27,204 bases of DNA from a virus. The notes under the pieces are model-generated. The model ran no database searches. It worked only from the letters and a program-made list of their open reading frames with translations, and was not told where the DNA came from. The position numbers and the translations under genes were made by a program. Below, in pieces: positions 17,501 through 24,192 of the stretch. Where the stretch lies: IMG/VR virus record IMGVR_UViG_3300027782_000302, positions 1 through 27,204 of that record; one strand, 5' to 3'. The stretch's first letter is position 1, and each line of letters opens with the position of its first letter.

Positions 17501-19029
17501 GAATTAGAAATAACAACGTTGCCAGTTATGTAATCAAAATCTCTAATAACTCCAGTACCTGTTATGATACCAGAACTAGCATTGGCGCTAGACCAAGAAG
17601 GTTTCTCGGTAAGAACAAAAGAATTATCATTGTCAACAGAACTAACAGTTCTAACTATCACATTAGAATTTAAATTTGTATTCTTAAAAATTTGATCTTC
17701 GTTACCAGGATTAGTCAGATTTAAAGCTGTACCAATTGTAGCATCATCTTTTGTCAATGCAAGTTTTATGTTATCAGGATCAATAACTATAGCATAATAT
17801 GGCTCATTATCAACTAAATCGTTTGTTCCAGATGTTGACAAATATTCTATTGACGGACTACCGATACCCAAATAGTATATTTTGTCCTCATTTGAATAAT
17901 TATGATTTTCAATATTAATTTGATTGGTAGTAATGTTTACCAAGCTATTTGAAACAGATACCTGATTATTACTTTCAAAATAAACTAAATCTCCTGCTGT
18001 TACGGTAATACTAAAAGTACTATTACCAGTAACTGTATTACTTGCAAGGTCAAGAACTGCGCCAGATATTTTATTATTAGCAATCAAATTATTCGAAAAA
18101 TAAATTGGTTCATAAAGACTAAAAGTACCCTCAGTTTTTTCAAGATCTACATGAACAAAACTATTGAGAGTTATAGAATCTATTTCTCTTGTTTCGCCAA
18201 CAACGTTTACGACAGCATCGAGAGAAAACCCAGAACCACCATCTAATAGTGTAAACTGAACTTGACCATTTCTATCAGTTGTAGAAACGACTCTTGCAAC
18301 ACCACCAGCACCACTATTATTAACGTTTACTAAATCGCCAACATTATAATTAATACCACCATCAGTAATACCAATAGAAGAAAGAGACCCAATAATAATT
18401 GGTCCATTTTCAATAGTAATTTCTGGAACAGCTTCGCAAAGTATCTTCTCACCAAATTTAAAATTCCCTTTAACATCATTTAAGATCAAAACATTAATAT
18501 ATTTGTTGTTTACAACTTTTATGAAATAATTATCAACTACAGCTGACGCAAAAGTCCCAGTAGAATAAATTTTATGACCGATTGTATTTACAAAATAAGG
18601 GCAATCTGTAAGTTCGATATATTTCGGAACAACCCAATCGCCATCTGAAAGTTTAAATATATCTTTACCTGGGGTGTATATTTCGATATCTTCATTAAAC
18701 AATATCTTAAACAATAAAGCATAAGAACGATCCGAACCCTTAGAACGATATAGATCTAAAATATGCTTTATCAATAAAGGTTTATCTGCAAGTATATTTT
18801 CTGGAATTGAATTGATATATTTGTTTTTAAAATATACTAAGAAGTTATTTAACGTAGTATCAAGATCTCTATACTCTAAAAGCGAGCGACTTTCGTGTAA
18901 TATCTCGCCTTGAGATTCTAACCAAGAATAATACGCCTTAACGAATTCGATAAACTGTGGACCCTCTTCTTGGTAAAACTGAGGGAACTGTGATTCGATA
19001 AATGGAGAAATTAATTTTTCTATTGACAT
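14596..19029 (-). CDS. Baseplate wedge protein gp7-like, with very large insert
   Basis: This is a 1477-residue protein. Residues about 20-125 (PQFIEFVKAYYSWLES, then LDLYRSKGSDRSYALLFKIL and FNEDIEIYTPG) match the later part of T4 gp7 as remembered (FCEAYIQYLSDG, FYSTKGIEASYKFLFKVLYN). Residues about 1370-1420 (SYYYQKFSYEI, LVHPSGMKLFGRFV) match a T4 gp7 segment (SYYVMKI, FVHPVGFGFI) that follows soon after in T4. More than 1200 residues lie between, including three clear repeat domains and one module shared with the DUF4815 protein. The long N-terminal region of T4 gp7 is absent. The start overlaps the gp6 stop by one base (TAATG) and the ribosome binding site is weak, suggesting translational coupling. 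gp7 is a central wedge organiser contacting gp6, gp8, gp10, gp25 and gp53 in T4. Confidence 0.8.
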   Translation of the reverse strand: MSIEKLISPFIESQFPQFYQEEGPQFIEFVKAYYSWLESQGEILHESRSLLEYRDLDTTLNNFLVYFKNKYINSIPENILADKPLLIKHILDLYRSKGSDRSYALLFKILFNEDIEIYTPGKDIFKLSDGDWVVPKYIELTDCPYFVNTIGHKIYSTGTFASAVVDNYFIKVVNNKYINVLILNDVKGNFKFGEKILCEAVPEITIENGPIIIGSLSSIGITDGGINYNVGDLVNVNNSGAGGVARVVSTTDRNGQVQFTLLDGGSGFSLDAVVNVVGETREIDSITLNSFVHVDLEKTEGTFSLYEPIYFSNNLIANNKISGAVLDLASNTVTGNSTFSITVTAGDLVYFESNNQVSVSNSLVNITTNQINIENHNYSNEDKIYYLGIGSPSIEYLSTSGTNDLVDNEPYYAIVIDPDNIKLALTKDDATIGTALNLTNPGNEDQIFKNTNLNSNVIVRTVSSVDNDNSFVLTEKPSWSSANASSGIITGTGVIRDFDYITGNVVISNSSVHKVVVPAVGVIPEVVTLPIDYLTTDHKIIASISQASTVIVSSDDVRYAITVKPVFVKNSSNIIVSEKGHNLENRDTVRLDYIQGVENLNIENYGYHVKIVNSYAFELFTDYDLDLNTTADSQVPVIDNPVLYYITNSGYSYQNPGGTGATFKVGSIVNKEIFRLNTDHIDDYANEKMESDAQVGGGFEIYVSDVVGTFSSGDILVMENVVGVKQLDAGITTVETLMTNTELMFNTSLSINNLTVINTDGTYIEVTSTDPLILDNGINHPLLSGPVPVTVAELDVDIDPGTSEIYILNHGYLSGDPIYYKANGGTPIQIDEVNYRTDEYGYLLDGVYYANVVDISNIKLAISKDNAIYGVTFTLIDSGNDLQTFRQENLSRYLFPGTSLTSSGNEFSAGSSYHIDAILDDKVISLSGGECTSVIGNIIEIQEIEVSPTVIGYPIVGETLKSIGHRFVQYNPESPNDGLGIAIGTPTIVYLPAFSVPPINTPVYFRVYDNQEYPIPSLPYGLLEIDPDTDTNKIYYTKFVDTFEEVLLQHQIHLSETPSVFLNPANVNITDNTIHMPNHGYITGDTIHYVSKSEVDQIVTGKITYNDGTEHELEDEKGDALFPLIDPPYGVIRVDDNYFKLAMSPALASASSSNYLNLTGTGNIYQSFRKTPLIGCGIEYDPEHIADYAVLPYDGSDPYHPGTKYEIYFDKAQGIIEKTNRLTHYDFPKVTVAPYNDRENLDTTIENALTYVDKEVGDIARLKNINTGEGYGEDPKVIIIEPLIYELREVGKNGGYKGFNANVSAKAGYAGGIVTAIEIVDSGYGYERDQQVALTNENNPYGIIGTTVVDLGGKSKGYWKDNKGFLSDQIYLEDSYYYQKFSYEIIASRMLNTYEKYVKDLVHPSGMKLFGRFVNKNELEQENAEVIFSSLNKEIFVTTEIQPPVYKYLTVDNSKVISSRTTITSDTDKKALINGEI
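15508..15846 (-). repeat. Repeat domain, third copy in gp7-like protein
   Basis: This encodes NPANVNITDNTIHMPNHGYI, then TGDTIHYV, FKLAMS and a closing QSFRKTPLIG. It has the same order of landmarks as the copies at 16350-16656 and 17670-17955. Confidence 0.75.
16350..16656 (-). repeat. Repeat domain, second copy in gp7-like protein
   Basis: Landmarks in order are SEIYILNHGYLSGDPIYYK, LLDGVYYANVVDISNIKLAI, SKDNAIYG and a closing QTFRQENLSRY. Confidence 0.75.
17325..18158 (-). repeat. Shared module, copy in gp7-like protein, interrupted by a repeat domain
   Basis: The module starts near VDLEKTEGTFSLYEPIYFSN and ends near VRYAITVKPVF. It matches the DUF4815 protein segment at 2959-3468 through YFSNN, SNSSVH, DHKIIASISQASTVIVSS and VRYAITVKPVF. 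The repeat domain at 17670-17955 lies inside it. A diverged copy of the repeat domain seems to follow at about 17145-17325 (EKGHNLENRDTVRLDYI, then AFELFTDYD). Confidence 0.7.
17670..17955 (-). repeat. Repeat domain, first copy in gp7-like protein
   Basis: Landmarks in order are INIENHNYSNEDKIYYLG, LVDNEPYYAIVIDPDNIKLA, LTKDDATIG and a closing QIFKNTNLNSN. It resembles the repeat unit of the gp8-like protein (strand, GDKVYY, YYYVSYV, FALS). Confidence 0.75.
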
Positions 19030-20798
19030 TATTCGTTTACTGTTGTAAGAGATAAACCTGAAATTGTATCGATTTCAATTATACTATTACCTTTACAGTA
19101 TATATCTTTATTTTTAGAAGTTGCAAATATTTTCAAACCGCCAAAAATATTGAAATAGTCAAGAGAATTGATATAGATTATTCCTGTAGTATAGTCTATG
19201 GTCCCAACTTCTGAATAAATTTTAATAGGGTTATTTTCTTGTTCATATTGATAAAGCACCCCATTGCCTGTAGTTACCCCTTCAATATAATCCGTAAATA
19301 CATAATTTTTACCGCCAGTAATAAATTTAGAACTTATAACAGAACCCTTTTCAATAGGATTGTTTAAATTACAGGTTATTATTGCTGATTCGTGGAATGT
19401 TGGGGAAAAAATTCTATACAATTTCGTTGTAGTTTCATTACTAAGAATACCAATATCTGCTTCGTTTATTTTCTGTTCTAAACGAGACAATCTGAATGCA
19501 GTGTTAAAATTTTGAAGATTATCGATATTGTAGGCTTTGATAGCGTTTGTAACTTTGTTAATAATAGCAGTAGGGCTAGAAGTCGTGCTTGCTAGATTAG
19601 TGTGTATAACTGAATTAACGGTAACGTAAAGGTAATCAGGATCAATAATTTTAACCCTTATACCAATAGGAGAGAGTTTATTTACGAACGCTACAATATC
19701 TGCTTTTCTAGTATCTCTTAATACGTTGCCAGAAAATGTGCTTGGTGAGATAAACACTGTTCCAAAATTTACTTCGGTATTAGTTATTTCGCCACCGTAA
19801 ACATTTACATATTGTATTTCTGGGTAATTCTGTAATAGTAAAACTGCATAATCATTATCAGTTACACAACGACCCTGTGTTTGATAGTGTCTAGGTGCAT
19901 TAAAACGAATTGATTCAATTCCTTCAGAGTTAGCGCCACTTAATGCTCCTGAAACTGTAACTGCTTCATCATTGGTCGCATAACCATCGTTTACTGGCCC
20001 AAGATCGGAATCCAAAGTAAAAGAAGTAATACCATTTCCATCCGAACCACTTGTGATTCGATAATTAACAGTTATGATAGCGCCGTTTTTCGGTCTTCTA
20101 CCAAAAATATCATCCCCAAAAACAATTTCATACTGCTTATTAGAAGTAGCCTGTAAGAAGTATACGTTGCTAGTATAATCTAAATTATAAAGGTTTTCGG
20201 CAAAAGCGAAAGTAGTATTTACGCTGTTTTCGGATACCGTTATTTCAAGGCTATTTGTATCTATTTCAAAATTAGATATAATGAATTTTTGAGTTTCACT
20301 CGTATAGTCCATGGTGAAAGAATCTTGCATATAAGATCCTTCGTATATTTCTAAATTGCTGATTCTATAAACTCTATCGGAAGATAGGTAGTATTGTTCT
20401 CTATCTGTAACGAAATTGAAGAACCCGTTAGAATTTGTACCGCTGAAAACTGTTCCTTTCGGCAAAACGAAAGGATTATTTATACCAGTAGTATTAATGT
20501 TGATATCAATGACGGCTTTTGCAGAACGGTTAGATCTTGGTAGATAATTTAATTCTTTAGCATGCGAAATAACAGAATCAAGTTTTTGAGCTGTATCAAG
20601 AAACATTTCAGAGGCAACCATATTCAAATAAAACGAATTCAAATAAGAGTTATATGACATTACATCTAAAAGAACATTAATATTCGAACCCTCAAAATCG
20701 TAGTCCTTTAGAACCGATTGAGAAATTAGATAATTTTTAAAATTCTGTTTTAGAGTATCAAAATCTAATGAACTGATGTTAAGCGAACTATTAGCCAT
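19029..20798 (-). CDS. 6: Baseplate wedge protein gp6
   Basis: This is a 589-residue protein, close to T4 gp6 at 660. gp6 dimers form the continuous ring linking six wedges around the hub, and the family includes the baseplate J proteins. The N-terminus shows the typical pattern: FDTLKQNFKNYLISQ, YDFEGSNINVLLDVMSYNSY and EMFLDTAQKLDSVISHAKEL, then LNYLPR. Around residues 300-340 the baseplate-J segment GRCVTDNDYAVLL with VNVYGG is visible. The gene starts immediately after the gp25 stop and overlaps the gp7-like start by one base. A GAG-containing ribosome binding site sits about 8 bases upstream of the ATG. The gene order gp25-gp6-gp7 supports the assignment. Confidence 0.92.
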   Translation of the reverse strand: MANSSLNISSLDFDTLKQNFKNYLISQSVLKDYDFEGSNINVLLDVMSYNSYLNSFYLNMVASEMFLDTAQKLDSVISHAKELNYLPRSNRSAKAVIDININTTGINNPFVLPKGTVFSGTNSNGFFNFVTDREQYYLSSDRVYRISNLEIYEGSYMQDSFTMDYTSETQKFIISNFEIDTNSLEITVSENSVNTTFAFAENLYNLDYTSNVYFLQATSNKQYEIVFGDDIFGRRPKNGAIITVNYRITSGSDGNGITSFTLDSDLGPVNDGYATNDEAVTVSGALSGANSEGIESIRFNAPRHYQTQGRCVTDNDYAVLLLQNYPEIQYVNVYGGEITNTEVNFGTVFISPSTFSGNVLRDTRKADIVAFVNKLSPIGIRVKIIDPDYLYVTVNSVIHTNLASTTSSPTAIINKVTNAIKAYNIDNLQNFNTAFRLSRLEQKINEADIGILSNETTTKLYRIFSPTFHESAIITCNLNNPIEKGSVISSKFITGGKNYVFTDYIEGVTTGNGVLYQYEQENNPIKIYSEVGTIDYTTGIIYINSLDYFNIFGGLKIFATSKNKDIYCKGNSIIEIDTISGLSLTTVNE

Positions 20799-21224
20799 TT
20801 ATCTCGCTCTTTTTAAGAGAAAACTGAAACTTACAGGTGTTGGATTATTTATTAAATTATAAACGATAGTTATTTGAATTTGGTGGTCGTCTGCCGTAGA
20901 AAGTGCTTCTATTTTCAAAGGATTAACTCTGGGTTCATAATTTTTAATAGCGTTTTCAATATAAAATTCTAATGTAGATAAACTGGGTTGGTCGTTCATT
21001 TCGAAAAGAGAAGCCCAAACATTCGAACCGACAGTTGGTTGAAATAATCTTTCTCCAATGTTAGTGAATATTAGGTTTCTCAAAGATTGGTTTACTGCTT
21101 GTTCGTTTGTTACTCTACCAAGCTGGTTACCGTATGGTGTTTTCGCAAAACTGTTAACAAAATCAGAGAAAAACTCTGTTTTCTTTTTAACACCATTTAA
21201 TGTTTCTGCTCTTGTTAATGCCAT
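20799..21224 (-). CDS. 25: Baseplate wedge protein gp25
   Basis: This is a 141-residue protein (T4 gp25 is 132) of the family related to TssE and lysozyme-like folds but without catalytic activity. Residues 46-75 (QSLRNLIFTNIGERLFQPTV, then GSNVWASLFE) match the T4 stretch with RPFDPEFG and LFE. Residues 95-99 are the invariant NYEPR motif, which in T4 helps hold the gp6-gp7 core bundle and sheath initiation. The segment NNPTPVSFSF near the end matches DNPDDIEQIKL in T4. The ribosome binding site AGGGGC lies about 8 bases before the ATG, two bases after the PAAR stop. The following gp6 gene starts at the next base. Confidence 0.95.
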   Translation of the reverse strand: MALTRAETLNGVKKKTEFFSDFVNSFAKTPYGNQLGRVTNEQAVNQSLRNLIFTNIGERLFQPTVGSNVWASLFEMNDQPSLSTLEFYIENAIKNYEPRVNPLKIEALSTADDHQIQITIVYNLINNPTPVSFSFLLKRAR

Positions 21225-21225
21225 T

Positions 21226-21534
21226 TTACGCCCCTATAAAAACGTCTGATGAACCGCTAGTGATTTCATGCGCCGCATACAAACTACCTTTAAATGCAGC
21301 TTTTTTACTATTTACAAATACTGTTCCTGAACAATTAGTATCCATCGTGGGCGCATGAGGAACACAAGAAGGACCTACTGGATAAGTATGAGATGCAACT
21401 GCGTCCCCAAAACGAACCACTCCATCACCATTAACTATTACATCAGGTGAACATGCGTCAGTTACAGTAGTTGCATCGCAACCATGACCTGTATTTACTG
21501 AATCTGTACCATTTCCCCTAGCTGCTTCTGGCAT
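21226..21534 (-). CDS. PAAR-type spike tip protein (gp5.4-like)
   Basis: This is a 102-residue protein of the PAAR family, a small cone capping the membrane-piercing spike in contractile tails and type VI secretion. The N-terminus MPEAARGNGTDSVNTGHGC has the characteristic PxAARxGD-like and HGC pattern. Candidate metal ligands are His17, Cys19, His49, Cys57, His60 and Cys68, matching the family habit of His/Cys zinc coordination. A repeated GD element (VNGDGVVRFGD) and the closing SSDVFIGA are also typical. The gene lies directly after the beta-helix spike gene, where the T4 gp5.4 partner would be expected. The ribosome binding site AGGAATTAAAATG is clear. The protein has no C-terminal effector extension. 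Confidence 0.92.
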   Translation of the reverse strand: MPEAARGNGTDSVNTGHGCDATTVTDACSPDVIVNGDGVVRFGDAVASHTYPVGPSCVPHAPTMDTNCSGTVFVNSKKAAFKGSLYAAHEITSGSSDVFIGA

Positions 21535-21542
21535 TTTAATTC

Positions 21543-22280
21543 CTATGGGTTAAGATCAATTTTTGCAGAAACCATAGTAATAACAGAAGGTTCTATAACA
21601 ATCGTGGACCCACCAACCTTCAAAGTTATTTTAGTTTTTGCTTCTATTAAAATATCTTCTGCTTCTGCACTAATTCTTATGTGACCGCTATCGGATTGCA
21701 TATCTATTCCGCCGCCATCTTGAACAAAAAGTCCAAAATCCCCTTTTACCATTTCAAAATTTTGACCAGTTATAGAACGAACAACATCGCCTTCAATATT
21801 TGTATGATGACTACCTACAAATTTTTCAACAATATCACCAGTAGTCGTTGTATAGCTTTTACCTCCTGGGACAATTTGATATGTTCCTTCCTCTGAACCT
21901 CCAATTTCTTTTGTAGACCCTACATAAAAAGTTCCGCCAGCAGCAGAGCCAGAATCGCCCATTACATTTGAATTTTTTGTACCCTGTGCACTCTCATCAA
22001 CTGGACCATCGTTATTTCTACTAGAACTACCAGCATTATGTCTTTCGTGATGCGTGTGGGAAGTTACCATACCACCAAACGAATCTGACACTTCTTCTGT
22101 TTCAAAACTACCATCATGGTTTACTTTAGAAGTAAACGAATCATTTGGCTTACTAGGATTAGCATGCTTAGTGGTCGCACGCCCAAGAACATCAACATCC
22201 ATGTAAAGAAAAACTGGATGTTCGACTGATTTTTCTTGAGCAGCCGATTCTGGGATTTTTTTATTCGGGGGTTCTGCCAT
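21543..22280 (-). CDS. Baseplate central spike beta-helix protein (gp5C-like)
   Basis: This is a 245-residue protein. Residues 1-70 are polar and probably mostly extended. Residues 75-81 form a His-rich patch (HTHHERH). From about residue 150 to the end there are short repeated strands (VEKFVGSHHTNIEGDVVRSI, GHIRISAEAEDILIEAKTKI, TLKVGGSTIVIEPSVITM) ending in KIDLNP. This matches the triple-stranded beta-helix needle of T4 gp5C and VgrG proteins, including the usual TLKVGGSTIVI segment before the blunt end that receives PAAR. There is no OB-fold and no lysozyme domain in this gene. The OB-fold is coded separately at 23893-24192. The ATG overlaps the upstream stop (TAATG) with an AGGT site before it. 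Trimeric assembly on gp27 via the OB protein is inferred. Confidence 0.88.
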   Translation of the reverse strand: MAEPPNKKIPESAAQEKSVEHPVFLYMDVDVLGRATTKHANPSKPNDSFTSKVNHDGSFETEEVSDSFGGMVTSHTHHERHNAGSSSRNNDGPVDESAQGTKNSNVMGDSGSAAGGTFYVGSTKEIGGSEEGTYQIVPGGKSYTTTTGDIVEKFVGSHHTNIEGDVVRSITGQNFEMVKGDFGLFVQDGGGIDMQSDSGHIRISAEAEDILIEAKTKITLKVGGSTIVIEPSVITMVSAKIDLNP

Positions 22281-23890
22281 TATACACCTATATTTTTCAA
22301 TAAACTAGAAGTTGCAACAACGGCTACTGATGTAACCCCAGCTATTTTAAGAGCATTAGATATATTAGATCTAGAAGCACTTGATCCCATAGCCAAAGAT
22401 GCTATAGACGGTATCGTCATACCAGCAGTTTGTAAAACTGAACTTAGACCATTCACGGCTCCCAGAGCAGAGGTCAACCCTCCGATTGAACCAAGAGAAG
22501 AAGTTAAATTTGTAACAGCAGAAATACCACCAAGAGATGGAATCAACGAAGGAATCGATATTCCTAAATTATTTAAAGTTCCTGCTAATCCAGCTACCGC
22601 TGCTAAACTCGCAAGCCCAGGAATTTGTAATCCTGGTAATCCAGGAGGTTTGAACGCAGTTTTAGATTTATTGGTCATCACAGTTAACATCGCCATATTT
22701 TTAGAAAACCCTTCTAATGATTTAGATACGTTACCAGTATTTAAAACAGATTTAGGTAAGAAATTACCTTTTGCTAAATTAACTGCAACTCCTGCAGCGC
22801 CCAATAAAGCTGGTAAATTAGACATTAAAGAAGAGCTACTTCCTTTACCAACAGCGCGATCCATACCATTATTTGTATGAAGAATTTTATGTTTATCAAG
22901 AATAGTGTTCAATATAGTCGGAGTTAATTTAAATTGAGTAACATTTATGACCTGAGCAGCGAAATAGTATTCGGGATATTTGAAGTATATATCTAAATCT
23001 TCTGCTATTCCCTTTTCGGCTAAAGCAAGACACTCGTCATCTACAGAAGTGTATGGATAATCTTTTGTTGTTCTTCTAATATAAACTTTCGTTTGATCTT
23101 CTTTTATATATTCTATGTATCCTTGATATGGATCATTATCAGACGTATAATATTGTTTTACTGATAAAGGAGGAACTAAATTGAAATCGGCGACTAATAG
23201 ATTAGCTGGAGGAACCTTTTTCCCATAAATTACAGGCGGAGTTGGCTTAACTGGGATATTTGTTTCTCCAAAAATAATTGCCTTCTCTAATAGTTTCGAA
23301 ATTGCGCCCTTTACAGTGTCCTGATATATAGGACTTATCTGATAGAAACTATTATTTTCAAAAACTTTATCTAAAATTTGTATAACGGTTTTGTACGTAT
23401 ATTTTTTACACAAAATACAAAGAGCTTCTGAAAAAGCATCGGTTACAACATTAGCCTGCGTAGTTGTTAAAGGAGCGCCCGAAGGTGAAGCATTTGCTAT
23501 GTTCATTATAGATTTAACAGCGGCGAATTGCTTAACCATATTAGCGAAAGCCTGAGCCTTACCAGATGGATCCACCTGAGCTATTTGCTTGGCGAGATCT
23601 AATCCTGGTTTCGCAGAAGCTGTCGTTGGTAAATCTGCCTTCGGAGCGTTTTTACTACGTGTTGTTTCTAGAGCTTTTGGGCCAGTTCCATTTGGTACAC
23701 TTTTACCTTCTGCAAATTTAGCATCTTTACTTTCGGTTCTTTTTACTTCTTTACCGTCTAGACCAGCTTTATTATTTGCAAGGTTCTTATGTTGATCTTT
23801 GCCAGGAGCACCTGCTGGACTATCGATACCATACTCTATTTTTTTTAACTTATCAAACGATTCGTCTGAATTTTCTTTACTTACTGCCAT
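22280..23890 (-). CDS. Unrecognised 536-residue protein between the spike pieces
   Basis: I do not recognise this protein. Residues 1-110 are charged and low in hydrophobics (Lys, Ala, Gly, Asp), probably a flexible region. Residues about 110-345 look folded, with helical stretches, a CILC pair at 158-161 and a mixed segment with YYTSDNDPYQGYIEYI and VYIRRTTKDYPYTSVDDE. Residues about 350-536 are rich in Ala, Gly, Ser and Leu with quasi-repeats such as SLGSIGGLTSALGAVNGL and could be membrane-seeking or a helical bundle. The gene has a strong site (GGAGGCTAATAATG), lies two bases after the OB-fold gene and overlaps the spike gene. It occupies the place of the lysozyme part of T4 gp5, but I see no lysozyme or other hydrolase motif. 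A hub or spike-associated virion protein is the best inference from context. Confidence 0.8.
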   Translation of the reverse strand: MAVSKENSDESFDKLKKIEYGIDSPAGAPGKDQHKNLANNKAGLDGKEVKRTESKDAKFAEGKSVPNGTGPKALETTRSKNAPKADLPTTASAKPGLDLAKQIAQVDPSGKAQAFANMVKQFAAVKSIMNIANASPSGAPLTTTQANVVTDAFSEALCILCKKYTYKTVIQILDKVFENNSFYQISPIYQDTVKGAISKLLEKAIIFGETNIPVKPTPPVIYGKKVPPANLLVADFNLVPPLSVKQYYTSDNDPYQGYIEYIKEDQTKVYIRRTTKDYPYTSVDDECLALAEKGIAEDLDIYFKYPEYYFAAQVINVTQFKLTPTILNTILDKHKILHTNNGMDRAVGKGSSSSLMSNLPALLGAAGVAVNLAKGNFLPKSVLNTGNVSKSLEGFSKNMAMLTVMTNKSKTAFKPPGLPGLQIPGLASLAAVAGLAGTLNNLGISIPSLIPSLGGISAVTNLTSSLGSIGGLTSALGAVNGLSSVLQTAGMTIPSIASLAMGSSASRSNISNALKIAGVTSVAVVATSSLLKNIGV

Positions 23891-23892
23891 TA

Positions 23893-24192
23893 TTAGCCTC
23901 CAGAATCTAAAGCGCCACGAGCAAACGACCCAAAAATAATTGGGTATTGCTCTGAAGTGTCGTTTTCAGCAAATGATATAATAACCCTGGAGCCAACTAT
24001 CAAACCATGCGGTGTTGCTCCAACCTTTTCAGTCGCAGCTGATGTAACAGGCTGTAGAGGTAACGCCCAAGGTAAATTATCGTCTTTCATATTTTGTTCA
24101 TCATTTTGATAACCGTATTTTCTAACTTTTACTCTACCAGATCCAAGAGGATCCATTATATCTCTTACTTCAGCGAAATAAAAATTACCCAT
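23893..24192 (-). CDS. Spike OB-fold protein, equivalent to gp5 N-terminal domain
   Basis: This is a 99-residue protein from the ATG at 24192. It matches the T4 gp5 N-terminal OB-fold as remembered: residues 8-27 contain EVRDIMDPLGSGRVKVRKYG (T4: VVEDRMDPLKLGRVRVRVVG), and residues 39-53 contain NLPWALPLQPVTSAA (T4: KLPWMSVIQPITSAA). In T4 this domain joins the spike to the gp27 hub. Here it is a stand-alone gene. An alternative GTG start at 24204 adds MGTE, but the ATG is preferred because GTG lacks a well-placed site of its own and T4-like starts here are otherwise ATG. The reading frame overlaps the end of the gp27-like gene by 8 bases (ATGGGTAA), so translation is probably coupled. It ends with a Gly-rich tail (ALDSGG). 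Confidence 0.9.
   Translation of the reverse strand: MGNFYFAEVRDIMDPLGSGRVKVRKYGYQNDEQNMKDDNLPWALPLQPVTSAATEKVGATPHGLIVGSRVIISFAENDTSEQYPIIFGSFARGALDSGG

Noticed and set aside
20477-20484. An exact TATAAATA late-promoter box on the minus strand inside the gp6 gene.
   Set aside because: It lies deep inside coding sequence, codes for an ordinary GINNPF peptide, lacks the ATTTTCA extension found at the two intergenic boxes and has no nearby gene start. A chance match in AT-rich DNA is likely.
22236-22880. A 214-codon plus-strand open frame opposite the 536-residue protein.
   Set aside because: The minus-strand gene has a strong ribosome binding site and tight neighbours. The antisense frame has neither, and its Pro/Ala/Leu-rich translation follows from the Gly/Ala/Leu-rich minus-strand code.
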